A stretch of 64,000 nucleotides of DNA from Bacillota bacterium (lineage in GTDB: Bacteria > Bacillota > Desulfotomaculia > Desulfotomaculales > VENG01): contig VENG01000012.1 in NCBI GenBank assembly GCA_009711705.1, positions 62,001-126,000 on the forward strand. Reading direction: 5' to 3'. This document shows, piece after piece, positions 43,905 to 52,989 of this stretch (the stretch's first letter is position 1; every line of letters starts with the position of its first letter). A program made the translations under genes and the position numbers. Below the pieces are notes generated by a model, which made no database searches, was not told where the DNA came from, and saw nothing but the letters and a program-made list of their open reading frames with translations.

Positions 43905-44774
43905 ATGGCAAGTATTGAAGTTAAGAATATTTGTGTGGCCGGGGCGGGCAATATGGGGCACCAGATAGCCCTTTCTGCGGCCCTGGCAGGCTACAAAGTT
44001 ATATGTACCGACATAAGCGAAGAAATTTTAACAAAGGCAGAAAAATTTGCTGATACTTACCTGCCGGAGAGGGTAGCCAAGGGTAAACTTGCCGAGGATG
44101 AGGCACAGGCTGTCCGGGCCAGGATATCCTTTACCGGTGATTTAACAGAAGCAGCACAAGATGCCGACATGGTAATCGAGGCTGCCATCGAAAAACTTGA
44201 CATTAAACACAAAATATTTGCCGACCTGGACAGAATCTGTCTGCCACATACTATTTTAGCCACCAACAGCTCCTACATCGTCAGTTCTAAAATAGCCGGT
44301 GTTACCAAACGCCCGGCCCAGGTATGCAACATGCACTTTTTCAACCCGGCACTGGTCATGAAGCTGGTGGAAGTGGTCAAGGGACCGCATGTATCCGATG
44401 AGACCGTGGAAACAGTGATGGATGTATGTAAAAAGATGGGTAAGATACCCGTTATGCTGCAAAAAGAAATATACGGTTTTTTGGTCAACCGAATTGTGTC
44501 AGCCATAAAAACTGAAGCCCTGTATATTCACGACATGGGTGTGGCTTCGCCGGAGGATATCGACGCTGCGGTGGTACATGCCCTGGGTCACCCCATGGGA
44601 CCGTTCAGGCTCCTTGATCTTACCGGTATAGATCTTACTTACTATGTAGGCATGGAGCGCTACCAGGAAACAGGTGATCCCAAGTACAAACCCTCACCCA
44701 TTGTTGTGGAGAAATTCGTGAACAAAGAATGGGGACGCAAAACCGGCAAGGGATTTTATAACTACTGTAAATAG
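43905..44774 (+). CDS. hbd: 3-hydroxyacyl-CoA dehydrogenase, paralogue of hbd
   Basis: The 289-residue protein has ICVAGAGNMGHQIALSAALAGY, MHFFNPALVMKLVEVVKGPH and GHPMGPFRLLDLTGIDLTYYV, almost matching the minus-strand paralogue at 40726-41601. The frame is open from 43707 but homology and AAAGGGGTG place the start at ATG 43905, 29 bases after the dehydrogenase. It oxidises the 3-hydroxyacyl-CoA for the thiolase that follows. Confidence 0.95.
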   Translation: MASIEVKNICVAGAGNMGHQIALSAALAGYKVICTDISEEILTKAEKFADTYLPERVAKGKLAEDEAQAVRARISFTGDLTEAAQDADMVIEAAIEKLDIKHKIFADLDRICLPHTILATNSSYIVSSKIAGVTKRPAQVCNMHFFNPALVMKLVEVVKGPHVSDETVETVMDVCKKMGKIPVMLQKEIYGFLVNRIVSAIKTEALYIHDMGVASPEDIDAAVVHALGHPMGPFRLLDLTGIDLTYYVGMERYQETGDPKYKPSPIVVEKFVNKEWGRKTGKGFYNYCK

Positions 44775-44799
44775 ACCGGCAGAGGGGGTTAAGATTGAC

Positions 44800-45984
44800 A
44801 TGAGAGAGGTTTATCTGGTTGAAGGGGTGCGCACAGGTATAGCCAAGGCGGGCAAAAAATCATGGTTTAGCAATATAAGAGCCGATGATTTGGCAGCCAA
44901 AGTAATTAATTCGGTCTTGGAACGGGCAGACATAACGGGCGCTAAGAGAGAGCAGGTAGATGATGTTTTGTTGGGCGGCACCGCCCTTACCGGGGAAATG
45001 GGCGCGAATATAGGCCGTTACGCAACGATTATGGCCGGCATGCCTTACAGTGTGCCGGGCTGCACGGTGGATCGGTTCTGTTCATCAGGCTTGCAGACTA
45101 TAGCCTTTGCGGTTTCCACCATCGCCATGGGATGGGCTGACATGATCATTGCCGGCGGAGTGCAGCACATGACCCATATTCCCATGGGTATGGGAGCAAA
45201 TCCCAATCCCAGGCTGGGGGAATTCTGCGACCCCAATGCCAGTTCCATGGGCTACACGGCTGAGATGGTAGCCCGCAAGTTCAATATCGGTAGGGAAAAA
45301 CAGGATCAGTTTGCCGTGGAAAGTCATACTAAAGCCCATCAAGCCACTGTGGAAGGCCTGTTTCAGGAAGAAATATTGCCCATTGAAGCCGTTGTGCCCA
45401 CCGGTGACGGGGGTACTGAAAAAATGGTGGTCAACCGGGACCAGGGCATTAGACCCGGTACCACAATGGAGACACTGGCCAAGTTAGAGCCCGTATTTAT
45501 GCAGGATGAAAAAGCTACCGTTACCGCCGGCAACGCCAGCCAGACCAACGATGCCGCAGCTACTGTGCTGGTGGCCAGCAAGGAAAAAATTAAGGAGCTG
45601 GGTTTAAAACCCAAAATGAGACTGGTAACTTACGCAGTTGTCGGGGTTGATCCACAGATTATGGGTATCGGCCCGGCGGTGGCCATTCCCAAGGCGTTGA
45701 AGCAGGCCGGTATGACCATAGATCAGATTGACCTGTGGGAAATAAATGAAGCCTTTGCCTCCCAGGCTCTATATTGCGTTGAACAATTAGGCATTAGGAA
45801 CCACCCACTTCTTAATCCCAGAGGCAGCGGCATTGCACTGGGTCACCCTCTGGGCTGCACCGGCGCCCGTATAGCCACAACTATTATGCACGAGATGCCC
45901 TATTACGGTGCAAAGTACGCAGTGGAGAGCATGTGTATAGGGCATGGGCAGGGTGCTGCGGCCATATGGGAGTGGGTTGGCTAG
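44800..45984 (+). CDS. Acetyl-CoA C-acyltransferase (thiolase II)
   Basis: The 394-residue thiolase has nucleophile Cys94 in VDRFCSSGLQTIAFA, INEAFASQALYC, GHPLGCTGARIATTIMHEM and the second catalytic Cys in SMCIGHGQGAAAIWE. It cleaves 3-ketoacyl-CoA. It sits 25 bases after hbd. As only one canonical thiolase is present for both operons, it may serve both, or the thiolase at 48138 may be the partner for special substrates. Confidence 0.94.
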   Translation: MREVYLVEGVRTGIAKAGKKSWFSNIRADDLAAKVINSVLERADITGAKREQVDDVLLGGTALTGEMGANIGRYATIMAGMPYSVPGCTVDRFCSSGLQTIAFAVSTIAMGWADMIIAGGVQHMTHIPMGMGANPNPRLGEFCDPNASSMGYTAEMVARKFNIGREKQDQFAVESHTKAHQATVEGLFQEEILPIEAVVPTGDGGTEKMVVNRDQGIRPGTTMETLAKLEPVFMQDEKATVTAGNASQTNDAAATVLVASKEKIKELGLKPKMRLVTYAVVGVDPQIMGIGPAVAIPKALKQAGMTIDQIDLWEINEAFASQALYCVEQLGIRNHPLLNPRGSGIALGHPLGCTGARIATTIMHEMPYYGAKYAVESMCIGHGQGAAAIWEWVG

Positions 45985-46034
45985 CAATTACCTATAAATA
46001 GATTTAAGAATTGTTATCAAAGGAAGGGACTTCT

Positions 46035-46814
46035 ATGGAATTTCAAAATTTGCTATTGCAAAAAGAAGGGCATATTGCCGTCATTACTTTAAACCGCCCG
46101 GAAGTGCGTAATGCACTGGATTCTAAAACATGGGCGGAAATTCGCCGGGCCGCCCGGGACTGCCGTTATAACCAGGATGTGCGCGTGGTTATCATTACGG
46201 GGGCGGGCGGTAAAGCATTTGCATCCGGAGCGGATATTCGCACCCTAAGTGAGCGCGAAACCCTGGAAGTGTTGAAAAGTGAAGCTCAGGAAACATTAAA
46301 TGATGTGGAGAACCTTGATAAACCGGTAATTGCCGCCATCGACGGGTTTGCCCTGGGTGGCGGGTGCGAGTTGGCACTGGCCTGTGACATAAGAATCGCC
46401 ACCAGTAGCTCCAAACTGGGCCAGCCCGAGGTTAATCTGGGCATCATCCCCGGGGCCGGAGGCACCCAGCGCCTGCAGAGAGTTGTGGGTATAGGCAAGG
46501 CCAAGGAACTTATTTTTACCGGTGATATTATCAGCGCCCGGGAAGCCAGAGAAATTGGCCTGGTAAATAAAGTAGTAGAGCAGAGTGAAGACTTATTGCC
46601 GGCGGTCCAGGAAATGGCTAATAAAATACTGGGCAAGGGGCCCATGGCGGTCAGCCTGGCTAAAGCCGCTATTAATGTGGGTGCCAATACTGATATTCAC
46701 TCCGGGTTGCTTTTTGAAAAGTTGGCCCAGACAATCGCCTTTTCCACCGAAGACCGTATTGAAGGCACCACCGCCTTCCTGGAAAAGCGCAAGCCTAACT
46801 TTAAGAACAAATAG
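46035..46814 (+). CDS. Enoyl-CoA hydratase (crotonase), paralogue
   Basis: The 259-residue protein starts at ATG 46035 behind AAAGGAAGGG and has FASGADIRTLSE, LGGGCELALACDIRI and LGQPEVNLGIIPGAGGTQRLQRV, with both catalytic glutamates. It is closely related to the minus-strand crotonase. It lies in the same operon as acyl-CoA dehydrogenases and thiolase. Confidence 0.94.
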   Translation: MEFQNLLLQKEGHIAVITLNRPEVRNALDSKTWAEIRRAARDCRYNQDVRVVIITGAGGKAFASGADIRTLSERETLEVLKSEAQETLNDVENLDKPVIAAIDGFALGGGCELALACDIRIATSSSKLGQPEVNLGIIPGAGGTQRLQRVVGIGKAKELIFTGDIISAREAREIGLVNKVVEQSEDLLPAVQEMANKILGKGPMAVSLAKAAINVGANTDIHSGLLFEKLAQTIAFSTEDRIEGTTAFLEKRKPNFKNK

Positions 46815-46862
46815 AGTTGCCTTTAGGATTTAATTGACTAATCAGTACGAGGGGGACCAGCT

Positions 46863-48017
46863 GTGGACTTTAGCCTGACTGATGAAATGAGAGACATGAA
46901 GCGCACTATTCGCGATTTTGTGGATAACGAAGTGGAACCTTGTTCTATGCAAATAGAAGATGAAGACCATATTCCCCGCCACCTGATTGACCAGGCCAAG
47001 GAGATGGGCCTTTTCGGCATGAGCATCCCGGAACAATATGGTGGGCTGGGCCTGAACATGGTGGAAAAATGCCTGCTGCTGGAAGAGCTGGGCCGGGCCA
47101 ATATGAGTTTCACTACTTATATTGCTGCCCACACGGGCATTGGCACTACCGGCATTGTAGAACTGGCCGGCGAGGAGATAAAACAAAAATATTTGCCCGG
47201 ACTGGCCAGCGGGGAAAAGTTGGGTGCTTTCGCCCTTACCGAGCCCGATTCCGGTTCGGATGCCACTAATATGAAGACCTCCGCTGTTTTAAAGGGCGAC
47301 AAGTGGATTTTAAACGGCATGAAGCACTTTATCACCAATGCTCCTGAAGCAAATGTATTTACCGTTATTGCCGTAACGGACAAGGAAAAAGGTGCCCGTG
47401 GTGGCTTCACTGCATTTGTAGTGGAAAAAGACTTTCCGGGCTTTTCCATAGGTACTGTTGAAAAGAAGATGGGCCTGCGCGGCTCGCATACCTCGGAGGT
47501 AATTTTTGAGGACTGTGAAGTACCCAGGGAAAATGTGCTGGGGCTGGAAGGCAAAGGTTACTCCAGCGCACTGAAAATATTGAGCAAAGGCAGGGTGGCA
47601 CTGGGGGCCCGCTGCGTGGGGGCCTGTGATAAATTAATTGAGTTAGCGGTCCAATATGCTCAACAGCGGGTGCAGTTTGGTAAACCCATTGCCAACTTTC
47701 AGGCTATACAGTGGATGCTGGCGGATATGGCTACTGATACCGAAGCTGCCCGGGCACTGACCTACAGGGTAGCCTGGATGGTGGACCAGGGCATACCGGT
47801 GATGAAAGAAGGACCCATGGCTAAACTTTTTGCCTCCGAGGCCCTGGGACGCGTGGTTGATAAGGCGGTGCAGGTACATGGCGGCATGGGATACATGAAG
47901 GAATTCCAGGTGGAACGTTTTTACCGGGACGCCAGGTTGACCCGCATCTACGAGGGTACTAACGAAATTCAGCGCATGGTGATAGCCGGTAGGCTGCTTA
48001 AAGAAATGGAGATATAA
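46863..48017 (+). CDS. Acyl-CoA dehydrogenase (short, butyryl/isovaleryl-CoA-like type)
   Basis: The 384-residue protein has AFALTEPDSGSDATNMKTSA (FAD-binding), FITNAPEANVFTVIAVTD, and the C-terminal VHGGMGYMKEFQVERFYRDARLTRIYEGTNEIQR with catalytic Glu364 in YEGT. It starts at GTG behind AGGGGG. It is the classical short-form enzyme, in contrast to the two large dehydrogenases. Electron transfer flavoprotein genes are not in the window. Confidence 0.94.
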   Translation: MDFSLTDEMRDMKRTIRDFVDNEVEPCSMQIEDEDHIPRHLIDQAKEMGLFGMSIPEQYGGLGLNMVEKCLLLEELGRANMSFTTYIAAHTGIGTTGIVELAGEEIKQKYLPGLASGEKLGAFALTEPDSGSDATNMKTSAVLKGDKWILNGMKHFITNAPEANVFTVIAVTDKEKGARGGFTAFVVEKDFPGFSIGTVEKKMGLRGSHTSEVIFEDCEVPRENVLGLEGKGYSSALKILSKGRVALGARCVGACDKLIELAVQYAQQRVQFGKPIANFQAIQWMLADMATDTEAARALTYRVAWMVDQGIPVMKEGPMAKLFASEALGRVVDKAVQVHGGMGYMKEFQVERFYRDARLTRIYEGTNEIQRMVIAGRLLKEMEI

Positions 48018-48027
48018 AGAAGACTTG

Positions 48028-48075
48028 GTTCAGATGGGGTTTGCACCCTCCGGGTACAAGGACCCCATCTGAACC
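48028..48075 (+). terminator. Strong hairpin between the beta-oxidation genes and the thiolase trio
   Basis: Two perfect 14-base arms (GGTTCAGATGGGGT and ACCCCATCTGAACC) enclose a 20-base loop that itself contains ACCC-tcc-GGGT. There is no U-tract, so it may be a processing or stabilising stem rather than a terminator. Confidence 0.5.
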
Positions 48076-48137
48076 TTAGTCGCACTTATTTCTAGCTTAC
48101 AGGCTGTGCGAAGATAGAATGCTGCGTAAGAAAGAAG

Positions 48138-49325
48138 GTGACTTGGGTGGAAAATGTGGCTATTATTGGTGCCGGGCAGACCAAATACGGTGATTTCCCC
48201 GGCCAGGGTGTAAAAGAACTGTTTGCAGAAGCTTACCTGGAAATGCTGCAGAGTGTAGACAGGGGCCTGGAGCAGCAGCGGATCGGGGCTGCCTATATCG
48301 GCAGCCTGAGCGCAGGCAGCGGATTTCAACTGGGTCAGCTGGCCCCGCTGCTCATGGGTCACGTGGGCCTGCCCCACGTCAATGCAGTACGTATTGAAAA
48401 TGCCTGTGCCTCAGGAGGGTATGCATTATATAATGCTGCCTGTGCGGTGGCCTCCGGCAAATTTGATATGGTGTTGGCCGCGGGTGTGGAAAAGATGCGG
48501 GATGTTTCTTCCAACAAAGGTCGTTACTGGTTGGGGGTATCTGGGGATACAGAGTATGAGCGGCTGGCCGGTTCTACCTTTGCCGGCATCTATGCCCTGA
48601 TGGCATCCAGGTACATGCACGAATACGGGTTGAAAAGGAAGCATCTGTCGATGGTAGCGGCAAAAAACCACAGTCACGCGGTAGCTAACCCCAAAGCCCA
48701 GTTCCGTAAAGAAATAACAATTGAACAGGCCATGCAGGGTGTGCCGGTGGCACATCCCTTTAACGTATGGGATTGCAGCCCTACCTCAGATGGTGCGGCG
48801 GTAGTACTGCTGTGCAACGCCAAGATTGCCAAAGAGTTTACTAATAAGCCGGTTTATCTAAAAGGTTTCGGAGCGGCCAGTGATTATTTGGCCATACACG
48901 ACCGGGACAGCATGACCAGGCTGCTTGCAACCCGCAGGGCAGCTAATGAGGCGTATAAGCAGGCCGGTGTCGGACCCGAAGATATAAATTTCGCTGAGGT
49001 GCACGATTGTTTTACCATTGCTGAGATACTGGCTTACGGTGATTTAGGCTTTGCCGAGGAGGGACGGGCACAGTACTTACTGGAAGAAGGTTTTACCCGG
49101 GCGGATGGCAAACTGCCGGTTAATGCCAGCGGCGGCTTAAAGGCCAAAGGGCACCCCATTGGTGCCACCGGGTGCGGTATGGCCAGCGAAGTATTTAAAC
49201 AACTGCGGGATGAGGCCAAGGAGCCCAGCCGGCAGATTAAAAATGCCAGGTATGCTTTATCCCACAATGTAGGTGGTTCCGGTGGAACAGCCGCGGTATT
49301 CATTTACCAGAGGGGGGATGCCTGA
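48138..49325 (+). CDS. Thiolase of the SCP-x/archaeal acetoacetyl-CoA type
   Basis: The 395-residue protein has catalytic Cys90 in IENACASGGYALYNAACAVA, EVHDCFTIAEILAYGDLGF and KAKGHPIGATGCGMA with HNVGGSGG at the end. These are the features of non-decarboxylating thiolases that partner with HMG-CoA synthase and a DUF35 protein in archaea. It starts near 48138 with AAGGTGA upstream and overlaps the next gene by one base (TGATG), so the trio is translationally coupled. Confidence 0.9.
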   Translation: MTWVENVAIIGAGQTKYGDFPGQGVKELFAEAYLEMLQSVDRGLEQQRIGAAYIGSLSAGSGFQLGQLAPLLMGHVGLPHVNAVRIENACASGGYALYNAACAVASGKFDMVLAAGVEKMRDVSSNKGRYWLGVSGDTEYERLAGSTFAGIYALMASRYMHEYGLKRKHLSMVAAKNHSHAVANPKAQFRKEITIEQAMQGVPVAHPFNVWDCSPTSDGAAVVLLCNAKIAKEFTNKPVYLKGFGAASDYLAIHDRDSMTRLLATRRAANEAYKQAGVGPEDINFAEVHDCFTIAEILAYGDLGFAEEGRAQYLLEEGFTRADGKLPVNASGGLKAKGHPIGATGCGMASEVFKQLRDEAKEPSRQIKNARYALSHNVGGSGGTAAVFIYQRGDA

Positions 49326-50329
49326 TGACTAAGAGTATTATATCCTGTGGAGTCTACCTGCCGTACCTGCGGATCAAGAGGGAGGAATATCAGAGCGCCC
49401 TGGGCAGATGTTCTGCCGGCATGCGGGAAAAAACAGTTTTAGACATAGATGAAGATGTGATCACTATGGCGGTGGAAGCGTCCAGAGACGCCCTGGCGGG
49501 GATTGATGTTTCCCGCGTGGGCGTGGTGACCGTAGCGTCCACCGGTTTCCCATACCAGGAAAAGGCCCAGGCCGGTACCCTGGTGGAGGCGCTGGGACTG
49601 GAAAAAAATGTGCTCACTGCCCAACATAGCAATTCCACCATGTCGGGCACCGAAGCCCTCCTTGCGGCGCTGTCCCTGCTGGACCAAACGGAACAGCCAT
49701 ATGCGCTGGTGGTTGTATCCGATGCTCCGGTGTCCGGGCCTGATGTGGACCTGGAGCACGGCTTCGGTGCCGCCGCCTGTGCCTTTGTGCTTGCTAAAGA
49801 TGAGCCGGGCCTGGTATTTGAAGGCGTTTACGCCCAATCCGGGGAAGCCATGGGCTTGCGCTACCGGTTGCCGGGGGAAACAGATATCAGGGATATCGGA
49901 GTGAAAACCTTTGCCACGCTTGACTATAATGAAACGGTCAAGGGTGCGGTAACGGGGCTGGCTAATAAATTGGGCCGGAACATGACGGATTACCGTCATG
50001 TGGTTTTACACCAGGCAGATGCCAAAAGCGCCACTGCTCTGGCCAAAAAGATGGGCTGCACAGATGAGCAGATAAAAGAGGGGGTTGTTTATCCCTACAC
50101 CGGTGATACCGGGGCCTGTTCGTCTTTGCTGGGTTTATGCCGGGTACTGGAATCAGCCTGTGCCGGGGACTGTATATTGATTTCTTCCCACGGCTCGGGT
50201 TCCGGAAGCCAGGCGCTTAGCTTTTGTTTGGAAACACCCGTGCTCAAAAGCGTTGCCTTCGAGGCTGTGCTTGGGTACAAAAGATATATTAGCTATATCC
50301 AATACCTAAAGCAAAAAAGAAGTATCTGA
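49325..50329 (+). CDS. HMG-CoA synthase-like protein lacking the catalytic cysteine
   Basis: The 334-residue protein is a thiolase-fold HMG-CoA synthase relative (IISCGVYLPYLRIKREEY, GVVTVASTGFPYQEKAQAGTLVEALG, LHQADAKSATALAKKMG and YTGDTGACSSLLGL). In true enzymes the nucleophile Cys lies in a segment like EFACKAGT; here the aligned stretch TAQHSNSTMSGTEAL (98-112) has no Cys. His is kept (LHQAD). It may be a scaffold or a partner with altered chemistry. Alternatives are a degenerate KAS III relative. It is fused in expression with thiolase and DUF35. Confidence 0.7.
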   Translation: MTKSIISCGVYLPYLRIKREEYQSALGRCSAGMREKTVLDIDEDVITMAVEASRDALAGIDVSRVGVVTVASTGFPYQEKAQAGTLVEALGLEKNVLTAQHSNSTMSGTEALLAALSLLDQTEQPYALVVVSDAPVSGPDVDLEHGFGAAACAFVLAKDEPGLVFEGVYAQSGEAMGLRYRLPGETDIRDIGVKTFATLDYNETVKGAVTGLANKLGRNMTDYRHVVLHQADAKSATALAKKMGCTDEQIKEGVVYPYTGDTGACSSLLGLCRVLESACAGDCILISSHGSGSGSQALSFCLETPVLKSVAFEAVLGYKRYISYIQYLKQKRSI

Positions 50330-50343
50330 TCAGAGGTGATAAT

Positions 50344-50760
50344 ATGAGCGCTCATATATCCATTCCTATGTACCAGAGGGCGGTTCCCCAGCGCTACAGG
50401 TTAACTGGTAAGCGCTGTAAGTCCTGTGGTAAGATCAATTTTCCCCCTAAGGCGGTGTGCAAATACTGTTTGCAGGGTGCAAGCTTTGAGGATGTCCGGC
50501 TGAGCGGCAAGGGCGCGGTATATTCCTACACTGTCATTGCCGGGGGCGGCGCACCGCCCGAATTTGAAACGGAAGCCCGGTGTAAGGGCAGCTATCCCGT
50601 ACTAATTGTTGAGCTGGAAGAAGGCCCCCGGGTGATTACCCAGATGGTTAACCCTCCTAAAGAAGGGATTGCCATAGGCATGCCGGTACAAGCAGTATTC
50701 AGAAAAATTTATGAGGAAGAAGGGGTAATCAGGTACGGGTTTAAATTTAGCCCGGCCTGA
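50344..50760 (+). CDS. DUF35 zinc-ribbon OB-fold protein
   Basis: The 138-residue protein has the rubredoxin-like zinc ribbon CKSCGKINFPPKAVCKYC (22-39) and an OB-fold domain (GAVYSYTVIAGGGAPPEF and GIAIGMPVQAVF). In archaea DUF35 proteins bridge thiolase and HMG-CoA synthase and pass acetoacetyl-CoA between them; in anaerobic toluene degradation BbsA, of similar architecture, pairs with thiolase BbsB. Its start has AGAGGTG upstream. Confidence 0.9.
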   Translation: MSAHISIPMYQRAVPQRYRLTGKRCKSCGKINFPPKAVCKYCLQGASFEDVRLSGKGAVYSYTVIAGGGAPPEFETEARCKGSYPVLIVELEEGPRVITQMVNPPKEGIAIGMPVQAVFRKIYEEEGVIRYGFKFSPA

Positions 50761-50783
50761 CATACCTTCGGTGCAGGCCGGGC
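50750..50783. terminator. Bidirectional hairpin at the convergent ends
   Basis: GCCCGGCCTG pairs with CAGGCCGGGC with a 14-base loop; the arm overlaps the DUF35 stop codon. It lies between convergent genes. Confidence 0.7.
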
Positions 50784-50790
50784 AGTAATA

Positions 50791-51858
50791 TTATAATTTG
50801 TATTCCACAAACTCGTATTTACAAGGGTTCCCATAGGCTATATACATTACCCCGTCTTCCGGAACCATAATAAATGAAGCCAGTGTTTCCGACCGGAATT
50901 GCGGCGGCTTGTCGTTGTCCACGTGCCTGCAAATCGAAGCCGGGTAGTTGTTATGGTCAGATAATATGTCCATCATTACCTGCGGGGTAATACTACCGCG
51001 TTGCTTGTCCATAAGCCTTTGCATGCGAGTTAAGCGCAGGTAGCTGTCCGGCAGCATTATATATGCCCAGTCTCCTTTTTTGAACTTGTCTGTTAGATAA
51101 TGGTTGGCATGAACCAGCATATCATTTTCCGGTTGCAGTACATTGAAGTCATCAAGAACACTTTCTATACCGGCTATATCACCATCGGCACTGGCCAGCT
51201 GGTAGTACCCTATGCCCCGTGCAGCAAGGCAGAGGATGCCCAGGGCGTCACCAATTTTTTTCTGCCGCATTGCCTTGGGCAGGTAACAACCCAGCGGGAT
51301 ACCTATGTAATAATCCTCCACGGGGTTAAAGACAGAGTTAGCGCAGATACCAAAACCGGCTGAGCTCAGGGTGTACTCGGCAATACCGCCCAGGGAAAGT
51401 ATAAGCTGTTTTTGGCCGTTTTTGTGTTCAAATTTTAAAAGGTCCATGGGAAAACCGGCCATCCAGTCAATATTTTGCCCCAGGATGGTCTTCCCGTCTG
51501 CGGTAGCTTCTCCGGTAGCGGCAAAGGAGGTGCACAGGCCTATAATCTGGTTATAATACAAGCCCAGTTCCAACATGCATTTGAGTGAGAATGCTTCTTC
51601 AAAGCTGATGCCGGCACCGTCTGCCTGCCCGTTAACCATCTCAATAATAGCCGGGTCAAAGCTTTTTACATTGGGGAGAAATTTCAGGGCATTGTTAATC
51701 ACGTCTTCTTTGGTGGCCTTTTGCCCGTGTATAAGGGCACCAAAATTCATCTCCAGAGATTTTAAGATATTTTCCCTGCACGCCGCGCCGTGCTGCCTGC
51801 CTATTTCATAAGGACTTCCCTTGCATTCGATTACTTTAAATTCCTTGGCTTCTTTCAA
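50791..51858 (-). CDS. C45 peptidase / acyl-CoA:6-APA acyltransferase family protein
   Basis: The 355-residue protein has the N-terminal GSPYEIGRQHGAACREN motif typical of the family and a Ntn-hydrolase nucleophile Cys109 in IGLCTSFAATGEATADGKTILGQNIDW. The enzyme would self-process just before Cys109 and then cleave or transfer an acyl group on an amine or peptide. The substrate is unknown; relatives include bile-salt-hydrolase-like and isopenicillin-N acyltransferases. It is convergent with the DUF35 gene. Confidence 0.85.
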   Translation of the reverse strand: MKEAKEFKVIECKGSPYEIGRQHGAACRENILKSLEMNFGALIHGQKATKEDVINNALKFLPNVKSFDPAIIEMVNGQADGAGISFEEAFSLKCMLELGLYYNQIIGLCTSFAATGEATADGKTILGQNIDWMAGFPMDLLKFEHKNGQKQLILSLGGIAEYTLSSAGFGICANSVFNPVEDYYIGIPLGCYLPKAMRQKKIGDALGILCLAARGIGYYQLASADGDIAGIESVLDDFNVLQPENDMLVHANHYLTDKFKKGDWAYIMLPDSYLRLTRMQRLMDKQRGSITPQVMMDILSDHNNYPASICRHVDNDKPPQFRSETLASFIMVPEDGVMYIAYGNPCKYEFVEYKL

Positions 51859-52054
51859 ATTAATAATCCTCCTCGCGCCTTGTGGTTTGTCTTGGACAAT
51901 ATGTTCAATTCTTCGACATGACAGAAGTATTGTTCCTGTTTACATGCAAGATAAAAATTATTATTAAAAGTATTGGATATGGGCATTTGAAATGGACACT
52001 TGGGGGACAGATCATTTGTTAGTGTTTTCCGTGCGAACGGGATAAAATACAAAC

Positions 52055-52093
52055 ACCCGTCATGCCTTGCGTTTAAAGGGCTGATGGGTTTTA
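52055..52093. repeat. First copy of a terminator-like palindromic repeat
   Basis: ACCCGTCATGCCTT-gcgttt-AAAGGGCTGATGGGTTTT is nearly identical to 55122-55164. No plus-strand gene lies upstream to be terminated, so this copy looks displaced. It lies 12 bases before the truncated gerAB reading frame. Confidence 0.7.
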
Positions 52094-52104
52094 GTAGTTA
52101 ATGA

Positions 52105-52989
52105 GGCACACATGTATATGCTGCAATAACCGGATCAAGGAGAAGACTCGTTGGACTGATATATGTTCTTTTTTTTCTCTTTACTACGGCAACAATTGTC
52201 AGAGAGTTTGCCGACATTTTCACCACCAACTTTATGCTGGAGACACCTTTACTTGTCTTTTCGATTGGAATAGTTATTGCGTCAGCTTATGCAGTACGTA
52301 ACGGCTTGGAAGTATTTACTCGCGTAAATGAAATCATTCTGCCATTAATTCTAGTCATGATAGCTCTCCTTGTGATCTTTATTTAAAGAGATATCGAGGC
52401 AGAACTTATGTTGCCGGTATTAGAGAAAGGAATTATACCTGTTCTCAAGGGTGCTTACTTGGCTGCACTGTTTTTTACGGAAACAGTTGTAATGTTAATG
52501 ATAATCCCCTATCTTAATCGACCGTCTGATGTAAAAAGAGCTGTTGTAAAAGGCGTAATTACTGTTGGCTTTTTTATGGCGATATTAATGTTTATAATAG
52601 TTGGATTGCTCGATGGATTGATCGCTGATATTAACTTTCCTACGTTAAAGTTAGCCAGGTATATTAAATTGGGAGAATTAGTAGAACGGGTTGAACCTAT
52701 TATAATGCTGGCCTGGATCGGAGGAGGTTTCATTAAAGTTACTGTGTTCTATTATTGTACTGTTTTAGCTATTGCCCAGTGGCTAAACTTGCGTGACTTT
52801 AAATCAATAGTATTACCTATCGGTGCATTAGTAACTGTCCTTTCCATTGTGCTGTGGGATAATGTCGTTCAGCTGGTTTATCAGATTTCAGGGGTTATGC
52901 CCCCTTATTTCCTTATCATTCAGGTTGGTATTCCTACTCTACTATTGATACTTACCAGTTTAAAGGGTAAGGGGGAAAAGCATAGGTGA
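52105..52989 (+). pseudogene. gerAB: Broken gerAB (spore germination permease subunit)
   Basis: The frame from 52105 reads RRLVGLIYVLFFLFTTATIVREF and NEIILPLILVMIALLVIFI, then a TAA at 52384, then RDIEAELMLPVLEKGIIPVLKGAYLAALFF, all characteristic of GerAB/YndE germinant permeases (APC superfamily). About 85 N-terminal residues and the start codon are missing. The second half is still open as a 193-codon ORF from 52408. GerAB binds amino-acid germinants in the inner spore membrane; this copy cannot be functional as read. It overlaps gerAC by 4 bases. Confidence 0.85.

Noticed and set aside
49439..49999. 186-codon antisense ORF opposite the HMG-CoA-synthase-like gene
   Set aside because: The plus-strand frame has clear homology and coupling to its neighbours; the antisense product shows no domain.
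52384..52386. In-frame TAA in gerAB considered as recoding or as the join of two genes
   Set aside because: The protein on both sides is one continuous GerAB homologue and the start is also missing, so pseudogene is simpler.
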